Below the pieces are notes generated by a model. That model was not told the origin of the DNA. It worked only from the letters and a program-made list of their open reading frames with translations, and made no database searches. Position numbers and translations under genes: made by a program. From Bombyx mori (Eukaryota; Arthropoda; Insecta; Lepidoptera; Bombycidae): a stretch of 64,000 nucleotides of DNA. The stretch lies in NCBI RefSeq assembly GCF_030269925.1, contig NC_085133.1:1074001-1138000 (forward strand), written 5' to 3'. Below, in pieces: positions 21,471-32,056 of the stretch. The first letter of the stretch is position 1. Each line of letters opens with the position of its first letter.

Positions 21471-21564
21471 TTTCTTTATCAGTGCACCTACCATTACTGT
21501 CTCGGCATTAACTTGGTTGTGTGGTAAAGAAAACATCAGGTATTGGGCCCGCCAACGTATATAT

Positions 21565-21966
21565 GTCCTCATTCTCCCGGATCGTTTGAAATATCTGGGT
21601 CTGTGGAGGGACTTCGGTTCCCTCTGTATTTTGTACCATATGTTCTATGGGGAGTGCTCTGAGGAATTGTTTGAGATGATACCATCATCTCGTTTTTACC
21701 ATCGCACTGCCCGCCAGCAGAGTAGAGTTCATACTACCTGGAGCCACTGCGTTCATCTACAGTGCGCTTCCAAAGATCTTTTTTGCCACGTACCATCCGG
21801 CTTTGGAATGAGCTCCCCTCCACGGTGCTTTCCGCTATGACATGTCCTTCTTCAAACGTGGCTTGTGGAGAGCACTTAACAGTAGGCAGCGGCTTGGCAT
21901 TGCTGAAGTCTGCAGTTAACACCAGGTGGGCCGTGAGCTCGTCCACTCATACCTATAAGCAATGAA
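21565..21966 (+). pseudogene. LINE 3' end carrying a SINE-like tail
   Basis: The first 330 bp match the C-terminal coding end of the young LINE (RDFGSLCILYHMF, CSEELFEMIPSSRFYHRTAR, then LWNELPST). Frameshifts occur near TTCATACTACC and CGCTATGAC. After GGCATTGCTGAAGTC the LINE tail is replaced by TTAACACCAGGTGGGCCGTG AGCTCGTCCACTCATAC, which is the Bm1 tail type, then GCAATGAAAA. A LINE-SINE chimera. Confidence 0.8.
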
Positions 21967-22229
21967 AAAAACAACAAAAAACAATACATAGAGTGTATTG
22001 AATAAATAAAAAATATCTTATCGCATTGACATCGCATTTATTTTTCCTCATATGGTGGATGTTACTGGATGTAAACAAAGGGAAGGGCTTAGTTCCATAA
22101 CGAGGGGCGGAAACGCTCCTGTTAGGCATGTCGCAGTCCAATATTCCTGATTTATGGACAATTTCATTAGAGAAACTCCCGTTATGGGAAACCGTCACAT
22201 TGTCACGTAATATTGTATGATTAAAAAGT

Positions 22230-22349
22230 GTGACTTTAGAACTCATGTCTCCAAATTAAGGTATTACGTCGCAGATGTCTGTGGGCTCCGGTAACCATAT
22301 AGCACCAGGTGGGCCGTGAACTCGTCCACTAACCTATGCAATAATATAT
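22230..22349 (+). mobile_element. Bm1 SINE tail fragment
   Basis: GACTTTAGAACTCATGTCTC to AACCTATGCAATAA; its tail variant (AACCTATGC) matches the neighbouring copy. Confidence 0.8.
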
Positions 22350-22379
22350 GCCTAAAAAATATGACTGAAAAATTGAAAA

Positions 22380-22800
22380 ACTCGAGGTTAAGGATAAGAC
22401 GTCCGGTGCATTCGTGTTGAGCGATGCACCGGTGTTCGAATCCCGCAGGCGGGTACCAATTTTTCTAATGAAATACGTTCCCAAGAAATGTTCACGATTG
22501 ACTTGCACAGTGAAGGAATAACATCGTGTATTAAAAATCAAACCCGCAAAATTGTAATTTGCGTAATTACTGGTGGTAGGACCTCTTCTGAGTCCGCACC
22601 ACTGTCCTGCCTATTTCTACTGTGAAGCAGTAATACGTTTCGGTTTGAAGGGTGGGGCAGCCGTTGTAAATATACTGAGACCTTAGAACTCATATCTTAA
22701 GGTGGGTAGCTGCATTTACGTTGTAGATGTCTATGGGCTCCGGTAACCACTTAACACCAGGTGGGCTGTGAGCTCGTTCGCCAACCTATGCAATAAAAAA
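22380..22800 (+). mobile_element. Bm1 SINE, near full length
   Basis: Head (A box diverged, B box GTTCGAATCCC), linker, body, tail ending CAACCTATGCAATAAAAAA. Confidence 0.93.
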
Positions 22801-23088
22801 TGTATGGCAAGCTTTCACACGGTCATAGTCTATTTTTGCAGAGAGAATTTCATTCGTAGGATAAATGCAGTGTTCGCAGCAAACAACCATTTTTTCTCTC
22901 TGAAGATTTATTTCTCCATACCGCACCTATTCTATTTTACATCTAACCCATAAAAAGCGCGCAAATATAACTGTGGTTCGTATAATTCAATATTAAATTC
23001 AATCAAAATTAAATCAACGCTAATTCATCTGGTCTTTAAGCTAGCTTCTGTGGCGGGAAGCCATCATACAACGCAAGATATTTGACAG
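22801..23088. other. No assignable feature
   Basis: AT-rich spacer; 23041-23088 probably continues the Jockey-like coding remnant upstream of its ATG. Confidence 0.4.
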
Positions 23089-23645
23089 ATGCCTGAATCT
23101 CGCTTACAACATTTTCAAGATAAGCTTGCATATATTATACAAATTCCGAACAACAGCATTTGGAGTCTCCACGATGACCTGGAGCTCGACTCCGTTAGTA
23201 AGTATCTACAGTCGGCATCGCTGCGCCACTTTGAGAAGGCAGCACGACATGAGAACCCTCTTGTCGTAGCCGCTGGAAACTACATACTCGACCCTGTAGA
23301 CCGAATGGTAAACCGTCGACGTCGCCTAAAGCACGTCATTACGGATCCTCCTGATCCATTAACGGTGCTTTTAGGCACTACAAGCACCGGTCACCGTCCT
23401 CGTCGAACCCGTCGCTTGCGACAAAGGGCTCGACGAGCAAATTAACCCATAGACAGCCCACTGAGTTTCTCGCCGGATCTTCTCAGTGGGTCGCGTTTCC
23501 GATCCGGTGGTAGATTCTGCGAAGCACTGCTCTTGCTAGGGTCAGTGTTAGCAACTCTCCGGTTTGAGCCCCATGAGCTCACCTACAAACGTTAGGGTGA
23601 AGCTGAAATAGCCTCTCAAGGCTATCAGCATAGGTAGGGGAAAAA
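23089..23645 (+). pseudogene. Jockey-like LINE, C-terminal ORF2 and 3' UTR
   Basis: The open frame 23089-23445 (118 residues) matches the C-terminal end of Jockey-type LINE ORF2. It includes RHFEKAARHENPLVVAAGNY, DPVDRMVNRRRRLKHV, TDPPDPLTVLL and a very Arg-rich end (RRTRRLRQRARRAN). The 3' UTR follows with the palindromic CCCACTGAG ... CTCAGTGGG, GATCCGGTGGTAG, GTTAGCAAC and an A-run. Endonuclease and RT domains are missing, so this is a 5'-truncated dead copy. The same end occurs at 3472, 5938, 10078 and 61556 and is the best preserved here. Confidence 0.8.
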
Positions 23646-23660
23646 AACATTCGGAGCGTC

Positions 23661-23705
23661 GGTCCACCGAGCAATATCATCCGCTCGGTGGAAGATCTTT
23701 CCTTT
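23661..23705 (+). repeat. Short hairpin repeat (copy 2)
   Basis: TCCACCGAGC (23663-23672) and GCTCGGTGGA (23683-23692) form a perfect 10-bp stem with a 10-nt loop, followed by AGATCTTT. Confidence 0.6.
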
Positions 23706-23721
23706 TGTCGTAAACCCATAC

Positions 23722-23795
23722 ATACTTCAAACGAGGTTTGTTAGCTTCAAACGAGGCTTAAGAAGAGTCCTCGGCAGTAGGCAGTAACTTAGCTA
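23722..23795 (+). mobile_element. Young LINE C-terminal scrap
   Basis: CTTCAAACGAGGCTTAAGA.GAGTCCT and CAGTAGGCAGTAACTTAGCT resemble the ORF2 end and tail start of the LINE. Confidence 0.55.
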
Positions 23796-24251
23796 TACGC
23801 TTGATGTGCTGATGTTTATGAGAGATATTGACGTACATACAATCAGGTGGTACCGAAATCATCAAAATTAAAGTATTTTTCTAAAATCAATTCTATTTTA
23901 AAACTAAGTGACCAGGCAAACGTTGTTTTGCCATATAATTTATTTCTAGGAAAGATACATAATCTAAATACCGACTGCAAAAAAAGCATACATACACATG
24001 ATTTTTCAATGTTTCAACTGTTAAATAGATAACAGGATAACTTTGTAAATACATTTTGCCGTAAATACTTTATTACCCTTTTTCAGCTCTTTAGGGGCGG
24101 AGTTATCCCTCGAGGAATCTTCCGTACAATTTCAAATCTCGTTAATTATAAAATTTATTTTAGGGCGTATTGTGAGTCCATATCTGCCTATTACTGCTAT
24201 GAAGCATTCATAACTACTGTTTTTTTTGTTATTATATAGATGTGATATTTT

Positions 24252-24676
24252 TTGGGACGAAGTTCCTTATGAGACGATGAGTAAAAAAAAAAACGTAAAA
24301 ACGTCCGTAACCTAAGATTTTTATTATTTATGTATAGTTTTAGTATGATGGCTATATGTATATGCTTTATTAGTCATGAACTAATGGTTTATAAAAACAC
24401 GCGCCGACTTATACAGTGTCTAATGTATAGTCTACATAATGACGGTTATTATTATTATTCATATAAATAGCTGTTTCTTTGTATATTCTTATTATATTTT
24501 TTTTATAAATCAGTGTGAATAAAATAAAGTTTATAACTTTGTAAAGTAGTTTTTTTTATCAATAAAAAAATCATAATAAAAAATGTATACCCGAATAATT
24601 ATTTTCTTTATACCACGAATAGAACTTAAAATTAATATTTTTTTAATAAGGAACTTCGTTCCTATCTGGTGCTTCA
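24252..24676 (-). mobile_element. Hairpin-ended element, short copy B
   Basis: Left end TTGGGACGAAGTTCCTTAT..GACGATG; right end AATAAGGAACTTCGTTCCTAT. Ends are collinear with copy A (shared AACGTCCGTAAC.TAAGATTT and CGAATAGAACTTAAAATTAA). The interior is AT-rich and noncoding. Confidence 0.65.
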
Positions 24677-24681
24677 CGACA

Positions 24682-24855
24682 TCCAGGTGCCCATAGACAT
24701 CTACTACGTAAATGCGCCACACATCTTGAGAATATAAGTTCTAAGGTCTCAGTAGGCATAACGGCTGCCCCACCCTTCAAACCGAAACGCATCACGGCAG
24801 AAATAAGCGGGGCAGTGGTACCTACCCGTGCGGACTCACAAGAGGTTCTACCACC
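24682..24855 (-). mobile_element. Bm1 SINE body, tail missing
   Basis: CCATAGACATCTACTACGTAAATG to GTTCTACCACCA; it abuts copy B, sharing CCAGGTGC at the join. Confidence 0.85.
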
Positions 24856-25242
24856 AAAATCATAAATATTATAACGTGATTACCGCTATCCACCTCTTAA
24901 CTGTATTCAATAACGGCCATCCTACTCTTGGAACCGGATGACTGGTATATCCACATATCCCACACCAGTTTGGCCGTGAGATCACTTTTTTATTGGGTGT
25001 CCGCGCCGAGGAGTCAGCTGTTAATATGGAACTGGAAAGATATTCAATGCGATCCACTAAAGGACCTCTCTGCGCTTACGTCCAAGTGTCCATCCTCTGC
25101 ATGCGACAGAATCTGGTAGAGTACCCCTTAGACCGCGGTCACTCTTGCAGCCAAACTAGCAGCTCACTACACGGACGCTCATCGACCTAATTAGAGAAAA
25201 TAGTCCACAAGAGATATGGACTTCTCGAATCAAAGGCATCTT
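24856..25242. other. Unassigned; possible old SINE remnants
   Basis: ACGGCCATCCTACTCTTGGAACCG and CACCAGTTTGGCCGTGAG hint at degraded Bm1 pieces. The rest is unknown, including overlapping open frames at 24928-25190 without recognisable motifs. Confidence 0.35.
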
Positions 25243-25484
25243 TTGGTGGTACGACCTCTTGGGAGTTCGCACGGGTAGGTACCACCACCCTGCTTACTTC
25301 TGCCGTGAAGCAGTAATGCGTTTCAGTTTGAATGGTGGGCCAGCCATTGTAACTATACTGAGAACTTAGAACTTATATCTCAAGGTGGGTGGCGCATTTA
25401 CGTTGTAGATGTCTATGGGCTCCAGTAACCACTTAACACCAGGTGGGCTGTGAACTCGTCCACTCATCTAAGCAATAAAAAAAC
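25243..25484 (+). mobile_element. Bm1 SINE, body and tail
   Basis: GGTGGTACGACCTCTTG to CTAAGCAATAAAAAAA, well preserved. Confidence 0.93.
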
Positions 25485-25764
25485 CCCTTATACGACCCAT
25501 TTCAGAGCAGTCCCGGGTAAATTACGGGACGGTGTGAGTGGCAGACGCGTTTAGCTGTGGCGAACCGCTCTGAATATTGCATAATGCATGGCGGTATATT
25601 TTTACAGTTGCCATAGCTGCCAGCAGTTTGTGCGACTCGATTTAGTCTAGCAATCACTTTGCTAAGTTCTGGAACCTATATAGTTCTTATATTGAATTCA
25701 AAATTCATTTTAAGGGCCTATCACACATTCTTAAAGGTATTAAGATCAAAGTTGTAAGTAGTAG

Positions 25765-26030
25765 TGGGTGGTAGAGCCTCTTGTGAGTCCGCGCGGATAG
25801 GTGGGTAAGTACCACCAGCCTGCCTATTTTTACCGTGAAGCAGTAATGCGTTTCGGTTTGAAGGGTGGGGCAGCCGTTATATACTTGAGACCTTAGAATA
25901 TATATCTCAAGATGGATGGCGCATTTACGTCGTAGATGTCTATGGGCTTCAGTAACCGCTTAACACCAGGTGGGCTGTGAGCTCGTCCATCCATCTAAGC
26001 AATAAATAAATAAAAAAACAATAAAAAAAA
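25765..26030 (+). mobile_element. Bm1 SINE, body and tail
   Basis: GGTGGTAGAGCCTCTTG to CTAAGCAATAAATAAATAAA; a small duplication (GATAGGTGGGTAAGTACC) in the body. Confidence 0.92.
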
Positions 26031-26595
26031 GTCGTGTCGCCGCCACAAGAGACTATTCCAGTGAAAACTAGTTTGTTTTAAAGAAACAAAGTAAGTTTTA
26101 ATATTTTGAACTTAGATGCATCGTGGTAATCAGGCATAATGTAAACTTAGAGAGCCAGAGTGTAAATTGTCCTTAAAATCAACATTAAAGTGCTTAGCCT
26201 TAATAGACACTAATTAAGGTCAGCGGACTTTATTCTTAGAGACATTAGGTAAATTAATATAATAGTTTATGTTAAATTAAAATTACTTATTAGTCTTATT
26301 GAGCTAGATTGTAATTCTACTATTGCGCCGCACCAAGGTTTTGGTAAATTACATAAATAAAAAATATATATAAAAGAAAAAACACAATGAAAATCTTCTC
26401 TACTCAAGTATGGCTTTATAAGTATTAAAATTTTCAATTCATGAAAACTGTAATACCGATTCGATATGCAGTTTCATTACTGAGGAGAACTTCTCCAGTA
26501 TAGAAATATACATCACTACACACAAAAATCACTACTTAAATTATTTTATCTATTCTATGTACTTAAATTATTCTACCATGTGCCTACGTAGAGTT
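26031..26595. other. No assignable feature
   Basis: Very AT-rich; no recognised repeat or coding signal. Confidence 0.5.
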
Positions 26596-26850
26596 CTGGA
26601 ATGGCCACATTGCAAGAAAGGATAATGGCAGCATGGAGAACCTAATGGTGACTGGCAAGGTGGTTGGAAGAAAACCACGAGGTAGAGGCCCGACACGTTG
26701 GACTGACCAGATCCGCACTACCCTCGACACCACAGTTCACGATGCTCTACACTCCACAGATAGAAGCAAATAGCGTGGAATGATCCGGAATAAGCTCTTG
26801 TTGCGAGGAGGTGGTCACGACCCTCAGTAATGAGGAAACCGAAGCAAGAA
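26596..26850 (+). pseudogene. RTE-type LINE C-terminal remnant
   Basis: Translation shows FWNGHIARKDNGSMENLMVT, GRKPRGRGPTRWTDQIRTTL and DTTVHDALHSTDRSK, then stops and GGGHDPQ-stop. This is the well-known C-terminal block of lepidopteran RTE-type LINEs. In-frame stops and indels show it is dead. Confidence 0.8.
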
Positions 26851-26965
26851 GAAAAATGTAATAAGCATGGCTAGAACAGGTCCACATTACTGAGCAAAGA
26901 CCATCAGAAACCTAAGCTCAGTAATAAAACATACTACGCTACTATTTTTGTTAAATATAGAGTAT

Positions 26966-27040
26966 TGCATAGACGGATGAAGAGTTTTTCAGCTCACCTG
27001 GTGTTAACTGGTTCTCGGAGCCCATAGATAGCTCTTCCAT
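26966..27040 (-). mobile_element. Bm1 SINE tail scrap
   Basis: TCAGCTCACCTGGTGTTAACTGG and CGGAGCCCATAGATAG; no body. Confidence 0.65.
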
Positions 27041-27178
27041 ATTTAGAACCGAAATAACCGTATGAAATACTCTTCTATCAGTAAAACCCTATGGTAAAAC
27101 CCCCTGATTATCTCGGTAAACTTAGACACTGACAATCCAGTGACTTAATAATGACGTAACGTTTATCATTATCTATAT

Positions 27179-27844
27179 TCTATACTAATCTATAAGTATT
27201 CTTAATATCTATACTAATATTATAAAGAGGAAAGATTTGTTTGTTTGTTTGTTTCGAATAGGCTCCGAAACTACTGGACCGATTTGAAAAATTCTTTTTC
27301 CATTAGAAGCCGACATTGTCCCTGATGAACATAGCCTACTTTTTTATTTAATTTTTTTGGTTTCATGTGTGTTTTAATGTTTCCGAAGCGAAGCGAGGGC
27401 GGGTCGCTAGTAATATTATAAAGAGGAAAGATTTGTTTGTTTGTTTGTATTGAATAGGCTCCGAAACTACTGAACCGATTTTAAAAATTCTTTCACTGCT
27501 TGGAAGCTACATTATTTCTGAGTGACATAGGCTATAATCTTCTTTGAAAAAGTTAGGGTTCCTTACTAAAACTCCAATCATGTAACCCAAAGCGTAAAAA
27601 GATTACCTAAAATTTTCTTTACATAGCATGCCCTGCGAAATCTATTGATGGTAGAATAAAATAATGTACTACGACTTTGTAGAACACATTATTATTTACA
27701 AAAGGTGCCGCAACAGCATTTGTTTAACTATTATAGTTATGCCGCAATAATCGTTTTTTGATTTAAAAAAATATAACAACGTCAAATTTTAATATCGTTG
27801 AAATTTTTGTTAAAGACCCGAGTGGAGCCGGAGCGGGCCGCTAG
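27179..27844 (+). mobile_element. Non-autonomous Helitron (H1), interrupted near its 5' end
   Basis: Ends in GGAGCGGGCCGCTAG followed by T, with a GC-rich 3' end. The 5' part begins TCTATACTAATC and resumes after the nested Helitron at 27411 with TAATATTATAAAGAGGAAAG. The same subfamily is seen at 43990-44689. Helitrons move by a rolling-circle mechanism, start TC, end CTRR and insert between A and T. Confidence 0.75.
27208..27410 (+). mobile_element. Short Helitron nested in H1
   Basis: A 203-bp element from TCTATACTAATATTATAAAG to GAGGGCGGGTCGCTAG, flanked A|T. It carries the same (GTTT)n stretch and AGGCTCCGAAACTACTGG block as its host, which it splits. Confidence 0.78.
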
Positions 27845-28526
27845 TCTGTAATAATTTAGTGATGATAGGACGTATTGTGAACTCATTGTCTGTCTATACC
27901 GATAGCTATTATGTTGAGCATTAAATTAGTTTACTTTCAGCATTTTCTTTGGTTTCCGGGAGCCGTGGGCATCATTCTAACAACTTTTACGATTTAATTT
28001 CGCATTCTAGATTACTTTATTACTTGTGACGTTTTCGAGGACGCGTACTTGTAGTAAAATAGAAATAGTAAAGGCGAGATTAAATCGTAAAAGTAGCTTA
28101 TACCGCGTACACCCCTATTTGTTCTCTTCGTGGGTCTTGGAGGGGCGTGCATGCGGGCGGAGAGGCAGAGACGCCGCCGGCCGACCACGAAGCTTCGAAA
28201 AAGGAGTCAGTCCTACAGTCGATATAGCACCACCGAACTATACCTTACATCGATATCATTAAAAACTATACACCTTAAACTGAGATAGTTTTAATGATTC
28301 GTTATAAGCTTTAATTAGGAGCTTTTGTTTTGTAAAAATAATTAAGGTCGTGACAAAGTTATATCTCGCCAAAAAATCTTGTTCTATACAGTACCTAGAT
28401 CAAAGTCGCGGCTATGACAACGAAGCAATTTATATCAGTGGAAATAACGTTGATTTATTAGATTGGAAACGTCAGGCTAATTACCTTGGGTCAAATCAGA
28501 GATGGAGCTGCGATGGCAATTGATAA
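27845..28526. other. Unassigned; GC-rich patch 28080-28260
   Basis: 28135-28215 is unusually GC-rich with CGCCGCCGGCCGACC; a 78-codon open frame spans it but shows no family motif. Confidence 0.35.
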
Positions 28527-28909
28527 TGTAACGTCTGTAATAGTCACGCCATCTGTCGTCAAATAGCAGAAACGAATATAAAAAGAACTAGTAAAATCGA
28601 AAACGCTTAAGAAGCGCAACGCCATCTATTATCAAATAGCGAAAACACATTGAAACGACTGGTCTTGCCGGGAATGTTCTCGATAATTAAAGAGATGTTG
28701 TATCGACTATACAAGCGCTGTAGAGATGACATGAATGCAGTTAGTAATCGGATTTACTCGAAGCGAAACCGCAAACGGAGCACCTGAAGCGAAGCGGAAG
28801 AAGTAATTTCAGAGTTCTAAAGTGTTCCTTAAGTGTTTTAAGTGTTTAATAGAGCTTTAATTTGTACTTAGATGAAAGTTTTATTTATCCCGTGCCCCAG
28901 CGCGTAACA
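28527..28909 (+). mobile_element. Solo LTR with ATAA target duplication
   Basis: Begins TGTAACG, ends CAGCGCGTAACA, with 4-bp duplication ATAA at 28523-28526 and 28910-28913. Paralogous to 51976-52278 (shared ACGCCATCTATT.TCA.ATAGCG, GAATGTT.TCGA, GTATCGACTATA, GCACCTGAAGCGAAGCGGAA, CCCCAGCGCGTAAC). A 4-bp TSD fits Ty3/gypsy or BEL retroelements; the internal region was presumably lost by LTR recombination. Confidence 0.82.
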
Positions 28910-28913
28910 ATAA

Positions 28914-30336
28914 TTATATTGGTAGACTTGTTATTCATTAGACACTAACGTATGGCAAGTGTCAGTTAATTTGTGGATGACGTGTGATATTTGACAAGTT
29001 ACGACAGGGAGATGTCTAGACTGTCATTGCAGAGAGAAGTCATTTTTTTTTGAGGCACCATTGCGTTCGCTCGCATCTCCAAAATCACAATTATTTAATT
29101 GCGAGCTTATTTCGAGCTTAACTTACAAAATGATTGATACGAGGACAAATAAAATGATGATCGCAGGGAGCTAAACCTGACAAATAGAAATCCATTGGTC
29201 CTCATATATGTGGGATGGCGTACTAGAATTAAACAATATTTCCTGCCGAGGGTTTCACAAATAATTTTAACTACTTCTCGTCTTTATTACGGAACGCCTA
29301 ATCTCTCACTTTTGACAACAACCTGACATTGACATTATAAGTACACAGATAAACTAAACTATTCCGACAAAGAACTGGATTTCGCTAAATCAAAATAAAC
29401 AAACTTACGCTCATTCTTGATAAGACAAAGAAACGTTATCTTCGAGATTTAGAAACAAAAAAGAATCAGCGCTTGCAAATCCTCAAACGCCCCTAAATCC
29501 AACTAAAACGCGGCGGCCCCACATAAGCCTTGACGGACGCCAAGTTTTAAAGGCTCCACAAAACGGCCTATCAAAGATTCAAGGGCGATTCTTTGTTCTG
29601 TAGTGCCTCACATCAATTATTAGGTAGTCGGCCGGCGAATACGGTATTAATGTTTCATACTGAAACCGTGATTGCGGGTCGGCTATTAAGCGTAGAGAGA
29701 TTGGTTGTTCGTTGTTCGTGTGTCGTGACCGTGTGAGGGATCTGTTGCTTTTTGATTGCAAAGTGATGATCATATGGACGATATATGACCCAATGTCTCA
29801 CTCCAAGTGTTTGAAGATAATCCTAGGCTTCAAGTCATATTAGAGCATGCACACAATACGCCTAATAATTACACAAAATATTATTTAGACGATAAAATCT
29901 CGTCACAGTGGAACTCAATCCCACTTATTGGATACGTATTTCCTTTAAATATGTTACCTACTAGAGTATTTGAACACATTTGAAGAGTTCGTATCTTGAA
30001 GTATCCATTTAGATTATTTGTATCTCTTGATTAGGTTAGCAATAAATAAATTTAATAAAAAAGAAAATCGACTTGAGCAAATTAAAATGCGAACGTCATC
30101 AATGAAGTCTAACTCAATTAAATATACCTTATTATAGTATTATTACCCCAACAGCTAGGTACATGATTGTTAAAGAATCAACGTCGCGTCATATATTGAC
30201 GGCTGTGATTGGCCAACGATGACGTCATATCGCACGAACCAATCACAAATCAGGAAACGCAATAGTGGCACCAATTGTCAATTTTTTTTAAAATTGCACG
30301 AAGAAAAAAGATGGACGCGCATGTCAAGTCGCATCT
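28914..30336. other. Unassigned 1.4 kb, with a CRE/CCAAT palindrome
   Basis: No TE recognised. 29500-29760 is GC-richer, with an open - strand frame (29773-29579) of no known family. 30205-30247 contains a regulatory-looking palindrome, listed separately. Confidence 0.4.
30205..30247. promoter_or_regulatory. CRE flanked by inverted CCAAT boxes (candidate)
   Basis: Perfect TGACGTCA (30220-30227) inside ATGACGTCAT, flanked by a perfect 9-bp inverted repeat TGTGATTGG (30205-30213) and CCAATCACA (30239-30247), so both flanks are CCAAT boxes facing outward. This resembles a CREB/ATF plus NF-Y promoter module but could equally be a decayed foldback element. No transcript is identified. Confidence 0.35.
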
Positions 30337-30337
30337 A

Positions 30338-30751
30338 AAGTCGTCGTGGCCTAAAGGATAAAACGTCCGGTGCATTCGTATGTAACGATGCACCGGTGTT
30401 CGAATCCCGCAGGCGGGTACAAATTTTTCTAATGAAATACGTACTCAACAAATGTTCACGATTGACTTCCACGGTGAAGGAATAACATCGTGTAATAAAA
30501 ATCAAACCCGCAAAATTATAATTTGCGTAATTACTGGACCTCTTGAGAGTCCGCACGGGTAGGTACCACCACTCCGCCTATTTGCGCCGTGAAGCAGTAA
30601 TGCGTTTCGGTTCGAAGGGTGGGGTAGCCGTTGTAACTTATATCTCAAGTTGGGTGGCGCGTTTACGTTGTAGATGTCTATGGGCTCCAGTAACCACTTA
30701 ACATCAGGTGGGCTGTGAGTTCGTCCATCCATCTAAGCAATAAAAAAAAAA
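30338..30751 (+). mobile_element. Bm1 SINE, near full length
   Basis: Intact head (TGGCCTAAAGG A box, GTTCGAATCCC B box), linker, body with a short deletion at its start (ACTGGACCTCTTG), and tail. Confidence 0.95.
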
Positions 30752-30983
30752 CCTATTTTGTAAAATAATTAAAAATAATATAATGAGTATTTGAAGAAGT
30801 TAAACGCAATTATTCATTTTCTTGGCTATCTCAAGATACCTCTAAGTAATAGATGCAACATTGATATATAATATACCAGGTTTCAGCTCGAGAAAGTTGT
30901 AAGATAACAGACATAATAGATTTTATTGTTGCATTCATAACCATCTTTTAATTGGTTTAATAAGTACATTGCCACAATTGGTC

Positions 30984-31135
30984 GCCCTAAGAGCTGTAAA
31001 GGCTTACGGCCCACCTAGTGTAAAGTACAAGAGCCCATGGACAGTGAACGCTGCCACCTAGCTTGAGACATGAGACATGACTTCGAAGTCTCAGTTGCAT
31101 ACGGCTGTCCCACTCATCAAATTGGAAAATGGCTT
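30984..31135 (-). mobile_element. Bm1 SINE, old copy
   Basis: Diverged antisense tail and body: CGGCCCACCTAGTGTAAAG, GAGCCCATGGACAG, CTTGAGACATGA, GGCTGTCCCACTCATCAA. Confidence 0.7.
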
Positions 31136-31179
31136 CGCGGAAAAAGTAGCCAAGAAGATTATACCCCAATCTTTCAACC

Positions 31180-31275
31180 CGCAGACCTCCACTGTCGGAC
31201 GTAGGTCTCCTCCAAGCCTTACCACAACGACCGGTCCTGCGTTGCTTGCATCCAGTTGATTTCCACAATAATATT
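31180..31275 (-). pseudogene. RTE-type LINE C-terminal scrap
   Basis: The complement contains a diverged W..A..R..W..L.E.YVRQW pattern (CGCAGACCTCCACTGTCGGA, GTAGGTCTCCTCCAAGCC), typical of the RTE C terminus. Confidence 0.55.
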
Positions 31276-31504
31276 TTTTCAACTTTGTTTCCCAATCACC
31301 CATGCTCCTTGTAATCACAAACTGTGGTCCTCTAACATCAAAATAATGCCAGTACCGTAGGCGTAATTATAAAAACTCAATATATCAAGACAACAATCGC
31401 TGCTTACATAATAAGCAACACGTCGACTTTACGGCTTTCAAATGACTTGTTACAGAACTCGACTGAATATATCGTGTTAAGAACGATCGTTGGAGTATTC
31501 TTTA

Positions 31505-31664
31505 CTGGGGGACATGCTTCCGCCTGATATTATATGAACCGGCCTATTTCTGTGCGCGTTTCTATTTTAAGGGTGGGTCAAACGTTATAACACAGCGCAG
31601 ATAAGTTTTGTGCCTCACGATGACAGTGTCCACGTTGTGTTGCCTATGTCCGGTGACCACTTAA
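31505..31664 (+). mobile_element. Bm1 SINE, highly diverged
   Basis: AAGGGTGGGTCAAACGTTATAAC, GTCCACGTTGT and GTCCGGTGACCACTTAAAA keep the body-tail order; it joins a LINE tail at 31668. Confidence 0.5.
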
Positions 31665-31667
31665 AAT

Positions 31668-31783
31668 AAGGTAGGCAGCGGCTTGGCTCTGCCCCTGGCA
31701 TTGCTGAAGTCCATGGGCGACGGTAACCACTCACCACCAGGTGGGCCGTATGTTCGTCTGCCTACAAGGGCAATAAAAAAAAA
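31668..31783 (+). mobile_element. Young LINE 3' tail
   Basis: GGTAGGCAGCGGCTTGGCTC to ACAAGGGCAATAAAAAAAAA, nearly identical to the intact LINE tail. Confidence 0.9.
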
Positions 31784-32021
31784 GGTAGACCGAGTTATTG
31801 CTTGGCGGTCTAATGCAAGAAAAACCAGGCATTACAATCACGTAACGCAGTCTACCTTATTATTTTATTAGTGGTCCCGCAATAGTCGAAATTCGACAAT
31901 AATTCATCTAAAGTTTAAGTTTGTACACTATTATGATTCTATTTTCAAAGACTATTATATTTCTATAACCACAAATTTCGCCAAGACTACACTATAAAAA
32001 AATATTATTAAAGAAAAACAA

Positions 32022-32023
32022 TC

Positions 32024-32056
<33 letters not shown>

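Noticed and set aside
23663..23692. Rho-independent-type terminator hairpin
   Set aside because: The genome is eukaryotic; the hairpin belongs to a dispersed repeat.
28026..28262. 78-codon GC-rich frame as a gene
   Set aside because: No splice signals, no recognisable domain and low-complexity Arg/Gly content; kept only as an unassigned GC-rich patch.
30335..30732. Small proteins predicted across Bm1 copies (many similar frames in the window)
   Set aside because: The same peptide fragments (for example TRCYSFTVEVNREH, RGPATS) recur wherever Bm1 occurs and come from SINE sequence.
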